Assembly (NCBI RefSeq): GCF_001543205.1
Contig: NZ_CP014162.1
Span: 372,001-436,000 of the forward strand
Direction: 5' to 3'
From: Aerococcus urinaeequi
GTDB lineage: Bacteria > Bacillota > Bacilli > Lactobacillales > Aerococcaceae
DNA length: 64,000 bases
Positions within the stretch are counted from its first letter, which is position 1; the number at the start of each line of letters is the position of its first letter. Below are positions 1-8,569 of the stretch, piece by piece. Made by a program: the position numbers and the translations under genes. The notes beneath the pieces were generated by a model that saw nothing but the letters and a program-made list of their open reading frames with translations, did not search any database and was not told where the DNA came from.

Positions 1-850
1 GCAAAAATCCAAAATATTTAATTCGAGAATCTAGATTAGCCTTCTCAATTATATCCGGGGTCATATCTCCTGTACCTATCAACCATAATTGAACATTTTC
101 AGTTTTAATATTATCAAATACTTCTATTATTTTTTCTATACCTACTTCTCTATTTAATGTTCCGGCATGTGCAATAATAAATTCTTTAGGTTTAGAAGTA
201 ATTGATAAATCAATTTGATCACTATTATACGCTCCTTCAACTATACAATTTGGTGCTCCCCTCTTATTGACTATTTTATTCATTGCTTTTGAAAATAGAA
301 TATAACCATCATATTTTTGCTGTAATAGATTCACTAACCTTAAATAAGGTTTGATTATTACTCTTTTGTAGATCTTCATTTTTAGAATCTTCTCTTGAGA
401 ATATGTAAATAATGGGAGGTCTGTGAATGTCACTACTTTTGGTATTCTTAGAAGGCCTCCTATTAACACTATAGCCATAGATACGGGTGGAAAATGATTA
501 CTTGAATATATAATTAACTCATCATCTTTTCTATGTTTAAATTTCCAAAAAAGTATTCTTATACAAGAAATTATAAAATAACTTAATTCTCTTAAAAATG
601 GTAGATTAATATACGGAATATAGTAATAACTTAATTTTTTTGAATTCTTATTGATGATCAGCTTATCATTAGGAAAATACTCAGTTTGGAAAATAGTGTT
701 AATATCAAGTTTTACATCATCTCGTAATTTTAATTCTTCACAAATTGCTTTTTCATACATTGTTTGTGCGATAACATACGGTTTTTGCTTTTTTTCCAAC
801 TCTACAAATACTTCATTCTCACTAATTTTCCCAAAATATAAAATATTCAA
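1..850 (-). CDS. Glycosyltransferase family 4, 3' end outside window
   Basis: The frame is open from a TTG start at 850 to the left edge (about 283 codons), so the C-terminus is missing. An AAAGG ribosome binding site lies 9 bases upstream, just beyond the stop of the preceding glycosyltransferase. The N-terminal half begins MNILYFGKIS and has a hydrophobic segment near residues 85-105. The C-terminal part carries the GT-B donor-domain pattern 'FIIAHAGTLNREVGIEKIIEVF' (split: FIIAHAGTLNRE, GIEKIIEVF) followed by LWLIGTGD, typical of retaining GT4 enzymes. It is the last visible gene of the polysaccharide operon and probably adds one sugar of the repeat unit. Donor and acceptor cannot be told. 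The region is clearly more AT-rich than the housekeeping genes. Confidence 0.75.
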   Translation of the reverse strand, partial: MNILYFGKISENEVFVELEKKQKPYVIAQTMYEKAICEELKLRDDVKLDINTIFQTEYFPNDKLIINKNSKKLSYYYIPYINLPFLRELSYFIISCIRILFWKFKHRKDDELIIYSSNHFPPVSMAIVLIGGLLRIPKVVTFTDLPLFTYSQEKILKMKIYKRVIIKPYLRLVNLLQQKYDGYILFSKAMNKIVNKRGAPNCIVEGAYNSDQIDLSITSKPKEFIIAHAGTLNREVGIEKIIEVFDNIKTENVQLWLIGTGDMTPDIIEKANLDSRIKYFGFL

Positions 851-864
851 CTTTTTAAACCTTT

Positions 865-1728
865 CTATTTACTACTAAATTTAAATAAGCAATATGGTAG
901 TACATAGAATAATTTATATAATCCCTCATTATTCCTATCTACTCTGGAAAGTTTTTTAATTATTTTATAAACTATTTGGTTATTATACTCAGATAGTTTA
1001 TATGCCATTATTACATTCCATGGCAAATTCTCTACTAATTTTTTATTATTTCTAATATCTCTCCATACTTCTGCTCTATTTGCCAATTGAACTTCTGATC
1101 TAAATCCTGCATTATTTCCACGAATTCTAAATTTAGACAATACTCCTTCGACATAACCTAGAGATGAATATTCTGCTAGTTGCCTAAAGAAAACCATATC
1201 TTGTCCATACCTTTTTCCCTCTGGAAATTTAATCTCATATTCTTCTAGAATATCTTTTCTAACAACTACTGTCGAAGTCTGTATCTTTAAAGAAATATAG
1301 CAGTCTCTGAGTACATTACCTTGATACTGAACAGTTTCTACAATTTTTTCGTTTCTAGAATTATCCCAAAACATCAGATAAGAATGTTGTGACCATGCCG
1401 ATTTATTTGCTTCCATATAACTTATTTGCTTTTTCAGTTTTTCTGGATACCAAATATCATCTGAATCCAAAAATGCGATATATTTCCCCTTACTTTTTTG
1501 AATTCCCGTGTTTCTTGCTTTTGATGGTCCACCATTGTTTTGATTAATAAAGTGAACTTTTCTTCTATATTTAGATATTAGATTCGAGATGTCTTCCTTT
1601 GAACCGTCATTAATTACCAAAATCTCAACATTATTATATGTTTGTGTTAATACACTTTCTATCGCTGAAATTAACCAAGTTTTACCTGAATAGAATGGTA
1701 TTACTACACTCACCTTTGGTTCCAACAA
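865..1728 (-). CDS. Glycosyltransferase family 2 (GT-A fold)
   Basis: This 287-residue inverting glycosyltransferase probably transfers a sugar from an NDP donor to the lipid-linked repeat unit on the inner face of the membrane. The GT2 signatures are complete: VSVVIPFYSG near residues 6-15, NDGS at 40-43, GGPSKARNTGI near 66-76, and the metal-binding DSDD at 88-91. Translation begins at a TTG, three bases after the stop of the epimerase gene, which implies coupling. There is no transmembrane domain long enough for a processive polymerase. The sugar specificity is unknown. Base composition is AT-rich like the gene downstream, in line with a variable, serotype-determining part of the cluster. 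Confidence 0.85.
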   Translation of the reverse strand: MLEPKVSVVIPFYSGKTWLISAIESVLTQTYNNVEILVINDGSKEDISNLISKYRRKVHFINQNNGGPSKARNTGIQKSKGKYIAFLDSDDIWYPEKLKKQISYMEANKSAWSQHSYLMFWDNSRNEKIVETVQYQGNVLRDCYISLKIQTSTVVVRKDILEEYEIKFPEGKRYGQDMVFFRQLAEYSSLGYVEGVLSKFRIRGNNAGFRSEVQLANRAEVWRDIRNNKKLVENLPWNVIMAYKLSEYNNQIVYKIIKKLSRVDRNNEGLYKLFYVLPYCLFKFSSK

Positions 1729-1731
1729 TTA

Positions 1732-2856
1732 CTATTTCCCCCATACAATTCTATTAATATAATCCGTATAGCTTAATATAATTCTCAAAACTTTATCTGA
1801 TACATTAGGCATGCTATAATCCGCAACCAATCGTAAAGTCTCTTCAGTTTGAGAATCAAGAATTGTTAAACCTTGTAAAATTCTTTCTTTCTCTAAGCCT
1901 ACCATCATAACAGCTCCCTCTTCCATTGCTTCAGGACGTTCGTGAGCTTCACGTAAGTTTAAGGCTTTAAATTTAAGAATAGATGATTCTTCACTAATAG
2001 TACCACTATCACTTAATACAGCTTTAGAATTTAATTGAAGATTATTGTAGTCTGTAAAGCCCATCGGTTTCATTAAATGAACTAATTCATTAAATTTAAC
2101 ACCTTTTTCCTCAATCATGTTACGTGTTCTTGGATGTGTACTTACAACAATCGGTAATTTATAGGTATCTGCAATTTCATTTAAAGTATCTACTAAATTC
2201 AGGAAGTTACGTTCTGAATTGATATTTTCATCTCTATGAGCGGATACAACAAAATATTGACCTTTTTCTAGTCCTAATTTTTTATATCCATCTGCAGCTT
2301 TGATATCTTCTAACTTACTATTCAATACTTCAAACATAGGGCTACCAGTTTTCACAATTTGATCAGCAGGTAATCCTTCAGCTAAAAGGTACTCACGAGC
2401 AATATCAGAATATGTTAAATTAATATCTGCTGTATGGTCCACAATTTTACGATTCGTTTCTTCAGGTACACGTTGATCAAAGCAACGATTTCCTGCTTCC
2501 ATATGGAAAATAGGAATATGACGACGTTTCGCAGCTATTGCACATAGACAACTATTTGTGTCTCCCAATACTAAGAAAGCTTCTGGCGCTTCTTCAACTA
2601 GGATAGGATCAATATTAGCTAATATTTGACCTACAGTTTCCATAGGTGTATTCCCGGCTGCGTTTAAGAAATAATCTGGTTTTCTAAGTCCAAAATCTTC
2701 AAAGAATACTTCATTTAATTCATAGTCATAATTTTGACCCGTATGAACCAAAATATGTTCTACTGCTTCAGAATCTTCTAATTTTTGAATTACCGCTGCT
2801 AATCGAATAATTTCAGGACGCGTACCTACAACAGTCATCACTTTTAATTTTTTCAA
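1732..2856 (-). CDS. capG: UDP-N-acetyl-L-talosamine/GlcNAc 2-epimerase (CapG/FnlC type)
   Basis: This enzyme performs the final C2 epimerisation that yields UDP-N-acetyl-L-fucosamine. It is 374 residues long, with GTRPEIIRLA at 11-20, GDTNS near 98-102, EAGNRCFDQRVPEE at 120-133, HTAD at 141 and SAHRDEN near 209. The 'NRCFD' form of the motif is characteristic of CapG/FnlC/WbjD rather than of the MnaA/WecB ManNAc-forming epimerase. The start is TTG, supported by GAGGAGG seven bases upstream inside the end of capF. It follows capF and capE in the biosynthetic order, so the three form a complete pathway from UDP-GlcNAc. The assignment rests on motif reading plus context and is fairly secure. 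Confidence 0.85.
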   Translation of the reverse strand: MKKLKVMTVVGTRPEIIRLAAVIQKLEDSEAVEHILVHTGQNYDYELNEVFFEDFGLRKPDYFLNAAGNTPMETVGQILANIDPILVEEAPEAFLVLGDTNSCLCAIAAKRRHIPIFHMEAGNRCFDQRVPEETNRKIVDHTADINLTYSDIAREYLLAEGLPADQIVKTGSPMFEVLNSKLEDIKAADGYKKLGLEKGQYFVVSAHRDENINSERNFLNLVDTLNEIADTYKLPIVVSTHPRTRNMIEEKGVKFNELVHLMKPMGFTDYNNLQLNSKAVLSDSGTISEESSILKFKALNLREAHERPEAMEEGAVMMVGLEKERILQGLTILDSQTEETLRLVADYSMPNVSDKVLRIILSYTDYINRIVWGK

Positions 2857-2858
2857 AA

Positions 2859-3968
2859 TTATACCTCCTCGTAATAAGTATCTGGATTTTTCGGTTCAAA
2901 AACCTCATTTGCCCACATAACTGTAACCATATCTTCTTCACCTGTATTCACAATTGAATGTGTATATCCTGTTGGAATATCCACAACTTCTAATTTTTTT
3001 CCTGACACAGTGTACTCAATTACTTCTTCTTCTCCATATTTTCGGAAGCGAATCATGCCACTACCTTGAACAACCAAGAATTTTTCATTCTTTGAATGAT
3101 GCCAATGTTGCCCTTTTGTAATACCAGGGTGCGCAACATTAATGGATACTTGACCCCGTTCAGGTGATTTTAAAAACTCTGTGAAAGAGCCTCGATCGTC
3201 GGACTTCATATCTAATTCATACGAAAAATGATTCTCTGGTAAAAAACTTAAATATGTTGCATATAATTTTTTACTTAACCCGTCTTCTTGATTTGGCACA
3301 TACAAGTCTTCTCTACTAACTTTAAAGCTCTTAATTAAATCAGCAACATGTCCAACTGTAGTTTGATATGTTAATGGTACATAATTAAACTGACCATCTT
3401 TATGTGCTTTATCTTCCAATGCTAATTTAAGCTCTGAAACTACATCATCAATGTAAGTCAATTCAATAGGTGCTTCAGGATTATTTACCTGAATTTCTTC
3501 ATTTCTAGCAATACGGTGGCAAAACGTTGCAACAACAGTGTTGTAATTTGGGCGACTCCATTTACCGAAAAGATTTGCAAAACGGTACACATATACTTTA
3601 GCACCCGTTTCTTTCGCATATTGAAACATTAAGTCTTCTCCAGCCTTTTTACTGTTTCCATATGGATTATCTAAAGCAGCCTGAATTGATGAACTAATCA
3701 TGATTGATGCTTTGTTATTATGTTTTTTCAATAATTCAAGCAATTCAGATGTAAAGCCAAAGTTACCTTCCATAAATTCATTCTCATTTTCAGGGCGGTT
3801 AACGCCTGCTAAATGGTAGATAAAATCTACTTCAGCTGTCCATCGTTCAAGATCCTCTCGCGACGAATCTCGGTCATATTCAAATACTTCACCAATTTTA
3901 TTAACTTTTAAATCTGCAACTAAATTTCGTCCCACGAAACCTTTTGCACCAGTAACTAGAATTTTCAT
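2859..3968 (-). CDS. capF: Bifunctional UDP-4-keto-6-deoxy-hexosamine reductase (CapF/FnlB type)
   Basis: CapF epimerises and reduces the CapE product to UDP-N-acetyl-L-talosamine-type sugar. The 369-residue protein has two domains. An N-terminal short-chain dehydrogenase spans about 1-245, with GAKGFVGRNL at 7-16 and an S..Y..K site in the SSS...YGNSKKAGED stretch. A C-terminal cupin spans about 250-369, with the metal-binding cluster GQHWHHSKNEK. This SDR-plus-cupin architecture is diagnostic of CapF. Its start codon directly abuts the stop of capE, so translation is probably coupled. Confidence 0.88.
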   Translation of the reverse strand: MKILVTGAKGFVGRNLVADLKVNKIGEVFEYDRDSSREDLERWTAEVDFIYHLAGVNRPENENEFMEGNFGFTSELLELLKKHNNKASIMISSSIQAALDNPYGNSKKAGEDLMFQYAKETGAKVYVYRFANLFGKWSRPNYNTVVATFCHRIARNEEIQVNNPEAPIELTYIDDVVSELKLALEDKAHKDGQFNYVPLTYQTTVGHVADLIKSFKVSREDLYVPNQEDGLSKKLYATYLSFLPENHFSYELDMKSDDRGSFTEFLKSPERGQVSINVAHPGITKGQHWHHSKNEKFLVVQGSGMIRFRKYGEEEVIEYTVSGKKLEVVDIPTGYTHSIVNTGEEDMVTVMWANEVFEPKNPDTYYEEV

Positions 3969-5018
3969 CTATTTAGCAGCCTCCCACTTAGCTAATTCTT
4001 CTTGCACTAATGGAACTGTTAATAATTTTTCAGCTACTGCTTCAACTGGTAACAGTTCCGTATTGCTCGAATTGAATTCTGTTAAGGTATTTCTTTCTTC
4101 GTTGCCATCAACATAGAATTTATCGTAATTTAAATCACGTTTATCTGAAGGTACACGATAGAAATCCCCCATATCAATCGCACGATCACACTCTTCATTT
4201 GTTAATAATGTTTCATACAATTTCTCACCGTGACGGATACCAATTACTTTATCTTTTGTTTCAGGAGCAAAAATATTTCTTACAGCATCTCTCAAATCAC
4301 CAATCGTTGAAGCAGGTGCTTTTTGGACCATAATATCTCCAGACTGAGCATTTTCAAATGCATACACGACAAGTTCTACTGCTTCTTCAAGTGTCATGAT
4401 GAAACGTGTCATAGTCGGATCTGTTACCGTCAGTTCTGAGCCTGATTTGATTTGATTAATAAATAATGGCACTACTGAACCACGTGAAGCCAGCACATTA
4501 CCGTAGCGAGTAACTGCAATCATTGTTTGCTCTGGGTCAACAGTACGCGCCTTTGCCACAGCGACTTTTTCCATCATTGCTTTTGAGGTACCCATTGCAT
4601 TGATAGGATAAGCTGCTTTATCAGTAGATAGACAAATTACTTTCTGAACTTTTGCTTCAATTGCTGCTTGTAAAACGTTTTCCGTTCCATATACATTTGT
4701 CTTAACAGCCTCCATTGGGAAGAATTCACATGAAGGTACTTGTTTTAAAGCTGCTGCATGGAAAATATAGTCTACACCATGCATTGCATTACGCACACTA
4801 TTAATATCTCGAACATCTCCGATGTAGAATTTAATCTTTTCACTATTAACTGGGTCTTTTTGTTGGTATTTATGACGCATATTGTCTTGTTTCAATTCGT
4901 CGCGAGAAAAAATACGGATTTCTTTTAAGTCAGAATCTAAGTATTTATCTAAAACTGCATTTCCGAAAGAACCTGTGCCACCTGTGATTAATAATGTTTT
5001 TCCTGCAAAATTTTCCAT
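3969..5018 (-). CDS. capE: UDP-GlcNAc 4,6-dehydratase/5-epimerase (CapE/FnlA type)
   Basis: CapE commits UDP-GlcNAc to L-fucosamine synthesis by inverting 4,6-dehydration. The 349-residue protein opens with a Rossmann motif TGGTGSFG (12-19), then has GDVRD, an AALKQVPSCEFFP segment and the CLSTDKAAYPINAMGTSK region. There the usual catalytic Tyr of the YxxxK motif is replaced by Met, as is known for this inverting subfamily. VTRYGNVLASRGSV is also conserved. It precedes capF and capG without gaps. The 95 bases upstream, after the glycosyltransferase gene, carry no obvious terminator. Confidence 0.9.
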   Translation of the reverse strand: MENFAGKTLLITGGTGSFGNAVLDKYLDSDLKEIRIFSRDELKQDNMRHKYQQKDPVNSEKIKFYIGDVRDINSVRNAMHGVDYIFHAAALKQVPSCEFFPMEAVKTNVYGTENVLQAAIEAKVQKVICLSTDKAAYPINAMGTSKAMMEKVAVAKARTVDPEQTMIAVTRYGNVLASRGSVVPLFINQIKSGSELTVTDPTMTRFIMTLEEAVELVVYAFENAQSGDIMVQKAPASTIGDLRDAVRNIFAPETKDKVIGIRHGEKLYETLLTNEECDRAIDMGDFYRVPSDKRDLNYDKFYVDGNEERNTLTEFNSSNTELLPVEAVAEKLLTVPLVQEELAKWEAAK

Positions 5019-5113
5019 AATTAATATTCTCCTCTTTTCTTACTATTCTCTACATTTAATGCTATTAATAAAGATAACATAATTTTAAAAACTACTGTTA
5101 CATTATTTATCTT

Positions 5114-6319
5114 TTAAAAAAATGTCTCCAGGTCATCAATAAGTTTCTTTTTATTAAAGAAAAGTTCTGAATACTCAATTGAATTTAAAGACATTTCGTC
5201 TAGGTCTGCTGGGTTCATTTGATGAAATGTCTTAATATTTTCAACCAATGCATTAATATCTCCAGTATTGCTAAAGAGCCCTGCTTTAGAGTCAGTAATA
5301 ATATTTTGAACTTCTCCATTAGCAGATACCAAAAGTGGTTTACCACATGCCATTACCGATTGAACCTTTGCTGGAATAGTCTGATCAAAAATTTCATTGC
5401 TAGACAGTGTTATTAATGCGACGTCGTACTTAGCCAGATAGTATGGTATTTTATCCGCTGGTTGTCTTTCTATAAATTCAAAATAATCACTCACATCTGA
5501 ATTCTTTATCTGTAATTGCAACTCTTCTTTTGCCCGTCCATCACCAATGATGATAAACTTTACTAGTATATCAAGCTCTTTTAGTTTTTCAGCTGCTTTG
5601 GGCAATACTTCCAGTCCTTGTGCATATCCAACATTTCCTGCAAAAACAAACGAACGTACATTAGGTATTTGAACATCTACCTCAATATTATCTTTAGACT
5701 GAACTTCATATATTTCTTCAGCATATTGGGGCCAAAATATTACTTTATTTGCATCGATACCTCTTAATTCAATAGATTGTTTAAAACTTTCTGATGAAGT
5801 TAGGATAGTATTTGTGCTTTTATAGATGTAATTCACCATCTTATCTAATGCTTTAATGATAAATTTATTTGAAATCCCTGTAATAGCGACTACATTTTCA
5901 GGCCATAAGTCCATTACGTACAAGGTATGCTTAACTTTTTTATCTTTAGCAAACCAAATAGCAGGTAAAGCTTGAGTCATTGGACTAACTTCATAAGTAA
6001 ATACTGCATCAACGTCTTGAGGTAATTTAGTTTGGCGTAATTTACTCGAAATCACAAATGACATGTTGTTCATTACCAATTTAAAGCTTGATTTTCCTCT
6101 TGCTACTATAGGCATTCTATAAATATCTATACCGTTCCATGTTTCAAAACGATTATTTTTCCAGTCATACCCTTCAAAGAATTCTCCCTGAGGGTAATTA
6201 GGAATTCCAGTTACTACAGAAACTTTATATCCTCGTATAATTAATTCTTTTGCTATGTCATTTATTCTAAATTGTTCAGGATAGAAGTATTGAGAATAAA
6301 TTAATATATGTTTTCCCAA
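5114..6319 (-). CDS. WbuB-like glycosyltransferase family 4
   Basis: This 401-residue GT-B enzyme resembles WbuB, which transfers L-FucNAc in several O-antigen pathways. That role would suit the neighbouring CapEFG set. The N-terminal acceptor domain has ILIYSQYFYPEQFR and VVTGIPNYPQG. The C-terminal donor domain has FVFAGNVGYAQGLEVLP, IIGDGRAKEEL and a QSVMACGKPLL stretch in the usual GT4 nucleotide-sugar position. The product would be the second sugar of the repeat, but this is inferred from context. The start at 6319 follows the CapN-like gene directly. Confidence 0.8.
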   Translation of the reverse strand: MGKHILIYSQYFYPEQFRINDIAKELIIRGYKVSVVTGIPNYPQGEFFEGYDWKNNRFETWNGIDIYRMPIVARGKSSFKLVMNNMSFVISSKLRQTKLPQDVDAVFTYEVSPMTQALPAIWFAKDKKVKHTLYVMDLWPENVVAITGISNKFIIKALDKMVNYIYKSTNTILTSSESFKQSIELRGIDANKVIFWPQYAEEIYEVQSKDNIEVDVQIPNVRSFVFAGNVGYAQGLEVLPKAAEKLKELDILVKFIIIGDGRAKEELQLQIKNSDVSDYFEFIERQPADKIPYYLAKYDVALITLSSNEIFDQTIPAKVQSVMACGKPLLVSANGEVQNIITDSKAGLFSNTGDINALVENIKTFHQMNPADLDEMSLNSIEYSELFFNKKKLIDDLETFF

Positions 6320-7192
6320 TTAGATAGCACCCTCTCCTTCTGTTAACTTAATTGACTCTTCAAAGTTTTTAATTCGATAATTACCATGATTATACTGACT
6401 CATACTTTTATCATAAAGTTGATTTCCAAAAACTTTATTGAATAAGGAAATTTTGTTACGCAATCCAGCAACAATTGGGTTACCAATCTTTGTAAAAATA
6501 ATTTTATGATTGTGCGCTTTTGCAACTTCTCGAACTAACTCACTTGTTACCACATATTCTGCATTTTGAGGATGGAATACGCCTTCACCTTGATTATCTA
6601 TGAGCAATCTTAAAAACTCGTTTAGATTGTCAATATATAACATACTTCGTTGATTTTTAAAATCTGGAAATATTGGTGTTTTTCGTGCTAGTTTTGACAA
6701 TAAAGGATAATTTCCCTTAGATCCTTTCCCATAAATCATTGGTGGACGAACAATAGCTACTTTATATTTTTCATCGGACAATGGTTGAATGCCTAATTCC
6801 CCCTGTAATTTACTATCACCATAGAAATTAGCTGGTTTAGGTAAGGTATCTTTTGTTATCATGCCATTTATCGTTTTACTCCCACCATACACAATCATCG
6901 AGGAAAGATGAATGAATTGTTTCACTTCATCACTCTTAGCTTTAGATGCCAAATCAATTGTTAAATCTTTATTTGCCTGGTAGTAAAGCTCCTCTAAAGA
7001 TTTATCGGATGAATTGTGCGCAATTCCTGCTACATTTAATACCACATCGTAAATACCCCAATTTTGATTTTTCCAATCATCATTTCTAACGGATATCTTG
7101 GTTATTTGATATTCATCTGGCCATTGGCTAACCCATTCTTCAAATTTATTGCCAATATATGAATTCTGACCAGTAATTAAAATTTTCTTCAT
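6320..7192 (-). CDS. NAD(P)-dependent epimerase/reductase, CapN-like
   Basis: This extended short-chain dehydrogenase of 290 residues has GQNSYIGNKF at 8-17 as the dinucleotide-binding loop, LSSMIVYGG, the catalytic NFYGDSK (Y..SK) motif and IVRPPMIYGKGSKGN. Sequence and position after a CapM-like transferase resemble CapN of the Staphylococcus aureus type 5/8 capsule loci and WbjF of Pseudomonas O11. Those proteins reduce a 4-keto sugar to make UDP-N-acetyl-D-fucosamine. The CapD-type dehydratase that would supply the keto sugar is not in the window, so it must lie beyond the left edge or elsewhere. It overlaps the upstream gene by four bases. Confidence 0.75.
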   Translation of the reverse strand: MKKILITGQNSYIGNKFEEWVSQWPDEYQITKISVRNDDWKNQNWGIYDVVLNVAGIAHNSSDKSLEELYYQANKDLTIDLASKAKSDEVKQFIHLSSMIVYGGSKTINGMITKDTLPKPANFYGDSKLQGELGIQPLSDEKYKVAIVRPPMIYGKGSKGNYPLLSKLARKTPIFPDFKNQRSMLYIDNLNEFLRLLIDNQGEGVFHPQNAEYVVTSELVREVAKAHNHKIIFTKIGNPIVAGLRNKISLFNKVFGNQLYDKSMSQYNHGNYRIKNFEESIKLTEGEGAI

Positions 7193-7818
7193 ACTTGATC
7201 ATCCTTCATATCTTGCTTAGCTTTCTCAATGACACCTGTGCCACCTTCAACAACACCATCACTTCTCAAAACACTTGAAATGGTACCGAAGAAACATTTT
7301 AAATCAAAGAAGAAAGAAATATTTTGAACATAATCACCATCAAGCTTTGCTTTAATTGGGATTTCAAGCTCATCACGACCATTGATTTGTGCCCATCCAG
7401 TTAATCCTGGTCGAACATCATTCGCACCATATTTATCACGTTCCTCGATTAAGTCATATTGATTCCATAAGGCGGGTCTAGGTCCAATTATGGCCATTTC
7501 ACCTTTTACAATATTGATTAGTTGTGGCAGCTCATCCAAACTGGTTTTTCGCAAAAATTTACCAGATTTTGTAATGAATGCTTCTGGGTCATTTAATAAA
7601 TGTGTGGGCATATCCGATGGCGTATCAGTTCTCATTGATCTAAACTTGTAGATTTCGAATAATTCTTTATTCTTACCTATTCTTTTTTGTCGGAAAAAGA
7701 CTGGACCTTTAGAATTTATTTTTATCCATATTGCAATCAATAAGAAAAGAGGGCTCAATATTATTAAAGCTATTAAAGATATTAAAAAATCTAGTGGTCT
7801 TTTTAAATATTTATACAT
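7189..7818 (-). CDS. Initiating sugar-phosphate transferase (CapM/PglC family)
   Basis: This 209-residue monotopic phosphoglycosyl transferase would load the first sugar phosphate onto undecaprenyl phosphate at the inner membrane. One re-entrant hydrophobic segment lies near 11-32. It is followed by GPVFFRQKRIGKN, YKFRSMRTD, the catalytic-region LDELPQLINIVKGEMAIIGPRP (split: LDELPQLINI, KGEMAIIGPRP) and RPGLTGWAQINGRD. It lacks the long N-terminal membrane domain of the large WbaP type. With the CapN-like gene overlapping, the first sugar may be D-FucNAc as in S. aureus, but GlcNAc or another sugar is possible. Confidence 0.9.
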   Translation of the reverse strand: MYKYLKRPLDFLISLIALIILSPLFLLIAIWIKINSKGPVFFRQKRIGKNKELFEIYKFRSMRTDTPSDMPTHLLNDPEAFITKSGKFLRKTSLDELPQLINIVKGEMAIIGPRPALWNQYDLIEERDKYGANDVRPGLTGWAQINGRDELEIPIKAKLDGDYVQNISFFFDLKCFFGTISSVLRSDGVVEGGTGVIEKAKQDMKDDQV

Positions 7819-7837
7819 AAATTTCCTCTAATCTATT

Positions 7838-8569
7838 CTATTTAAATACTTCTTGAACTGCATTGTAACTTTCTACGGTTCCGATATCATATCGCTTACC
7901 TTCAAATACGAAAGCTTTTACCTGATTATGTTGGATTAAATATGGTATAAAGTTTCCCGGTGCATCCGGATTATTGCCTGCATTCAAATATTCTTGAATT
8001 AAAGGTAACGTGCTTTCTTTTAGGACATAAAACGTTGGTACACAGTGATTATAAGTAGGTTTATCTGGTTTCTCAATAAAATCTGTTACTGTTCTATTTT
8101 CATCAAAATTAGCAGTTCCATTACGTTTTAATTGGTCTAAGTTTGCTTCATAATACATAGCTAAAGCGTCTGAATCATATTTTTTCGCAAAATCAACAAA
8201 TTCAGCTAGCGAAAATTCAAATAAATTATCTCCTGCAAGTATCAATAAATCATCTTGAATACCTAACTGATCAATTACAAACTGAATGTCCCCGATTGCG
8301 CCTAAACGCGTTTCATTTGTTAAAGTTCCATCATTTACTACGGTAAATTTCATATCATAGTTTGCTTGGTCTACCCATTCTTCAAACTGGTGGGCAAATT
8401 TATCATTTGTGACAATTATAATTTCATCTACTTCAGGAACTTGTACAATCTTCTCCACAATATGGTCTGTAATTGTTTTTCCCGCTACTTCTAATAGTGG
8501 CTTTGCCTTATTCTTAGTTAGTGGATATAAACGCGTTGCATAGCCCGCACCCAATAGAATTGCCTTCAT
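7838..8569 (-). CDS. Sugar-1-phosphate nucleotidyltransferase
   Basis: This 243-residue nucleotidyltransferase of the RmlA/LicC fold opens with LLGAGYATRLYPLTKNKAKPL, which holds the signature G-x-G-T/A-R and the catalytic Lys. ILAGDNLFEFSL follows for metal and sugar-phosphate binding, then DFIEKP. The ATG overlaps the stop of the GHMP kinase gene as TAATG, so the two are translationally coupled. The reasonable reading is a salvage pair: kinase makes sugar-1-phosphate and this enzyme makes the NDP-sugar for the polysaccharide. A cytidylyltransferase acting on phosphocholine or another alcohol phosphate is the main alternative. Confidence 0.8.
   Translation of the reverse strand: MKAILLGAGYATRLYPLTKNKAKPLLEVAGKTITDHIVEKIVQVPEVDEIIIVTNDKFAHQFEEWVDQANYDMKFTVVNDGTLTNETRLGAIGDIQFVIDQLGIQDDLLILAGDNLFEFSLAEFVDFAKKYDSDALAMYYEANLDQLKRNGTANFDENRTVTDFIEKPDKPTYNHCVPTFYVLKESTLPLIQEYLNAGNNPDAPGNFIPYLIQHNQVKAFVFEGKRYDIGTVESYNAVQEVFK

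Noticed and set aside
4882-5082. Short plus-strand frame opposite capE
   Set aside because: It lies antisense to a well-supported gene and has no ribosome binding site or recognisable domain.
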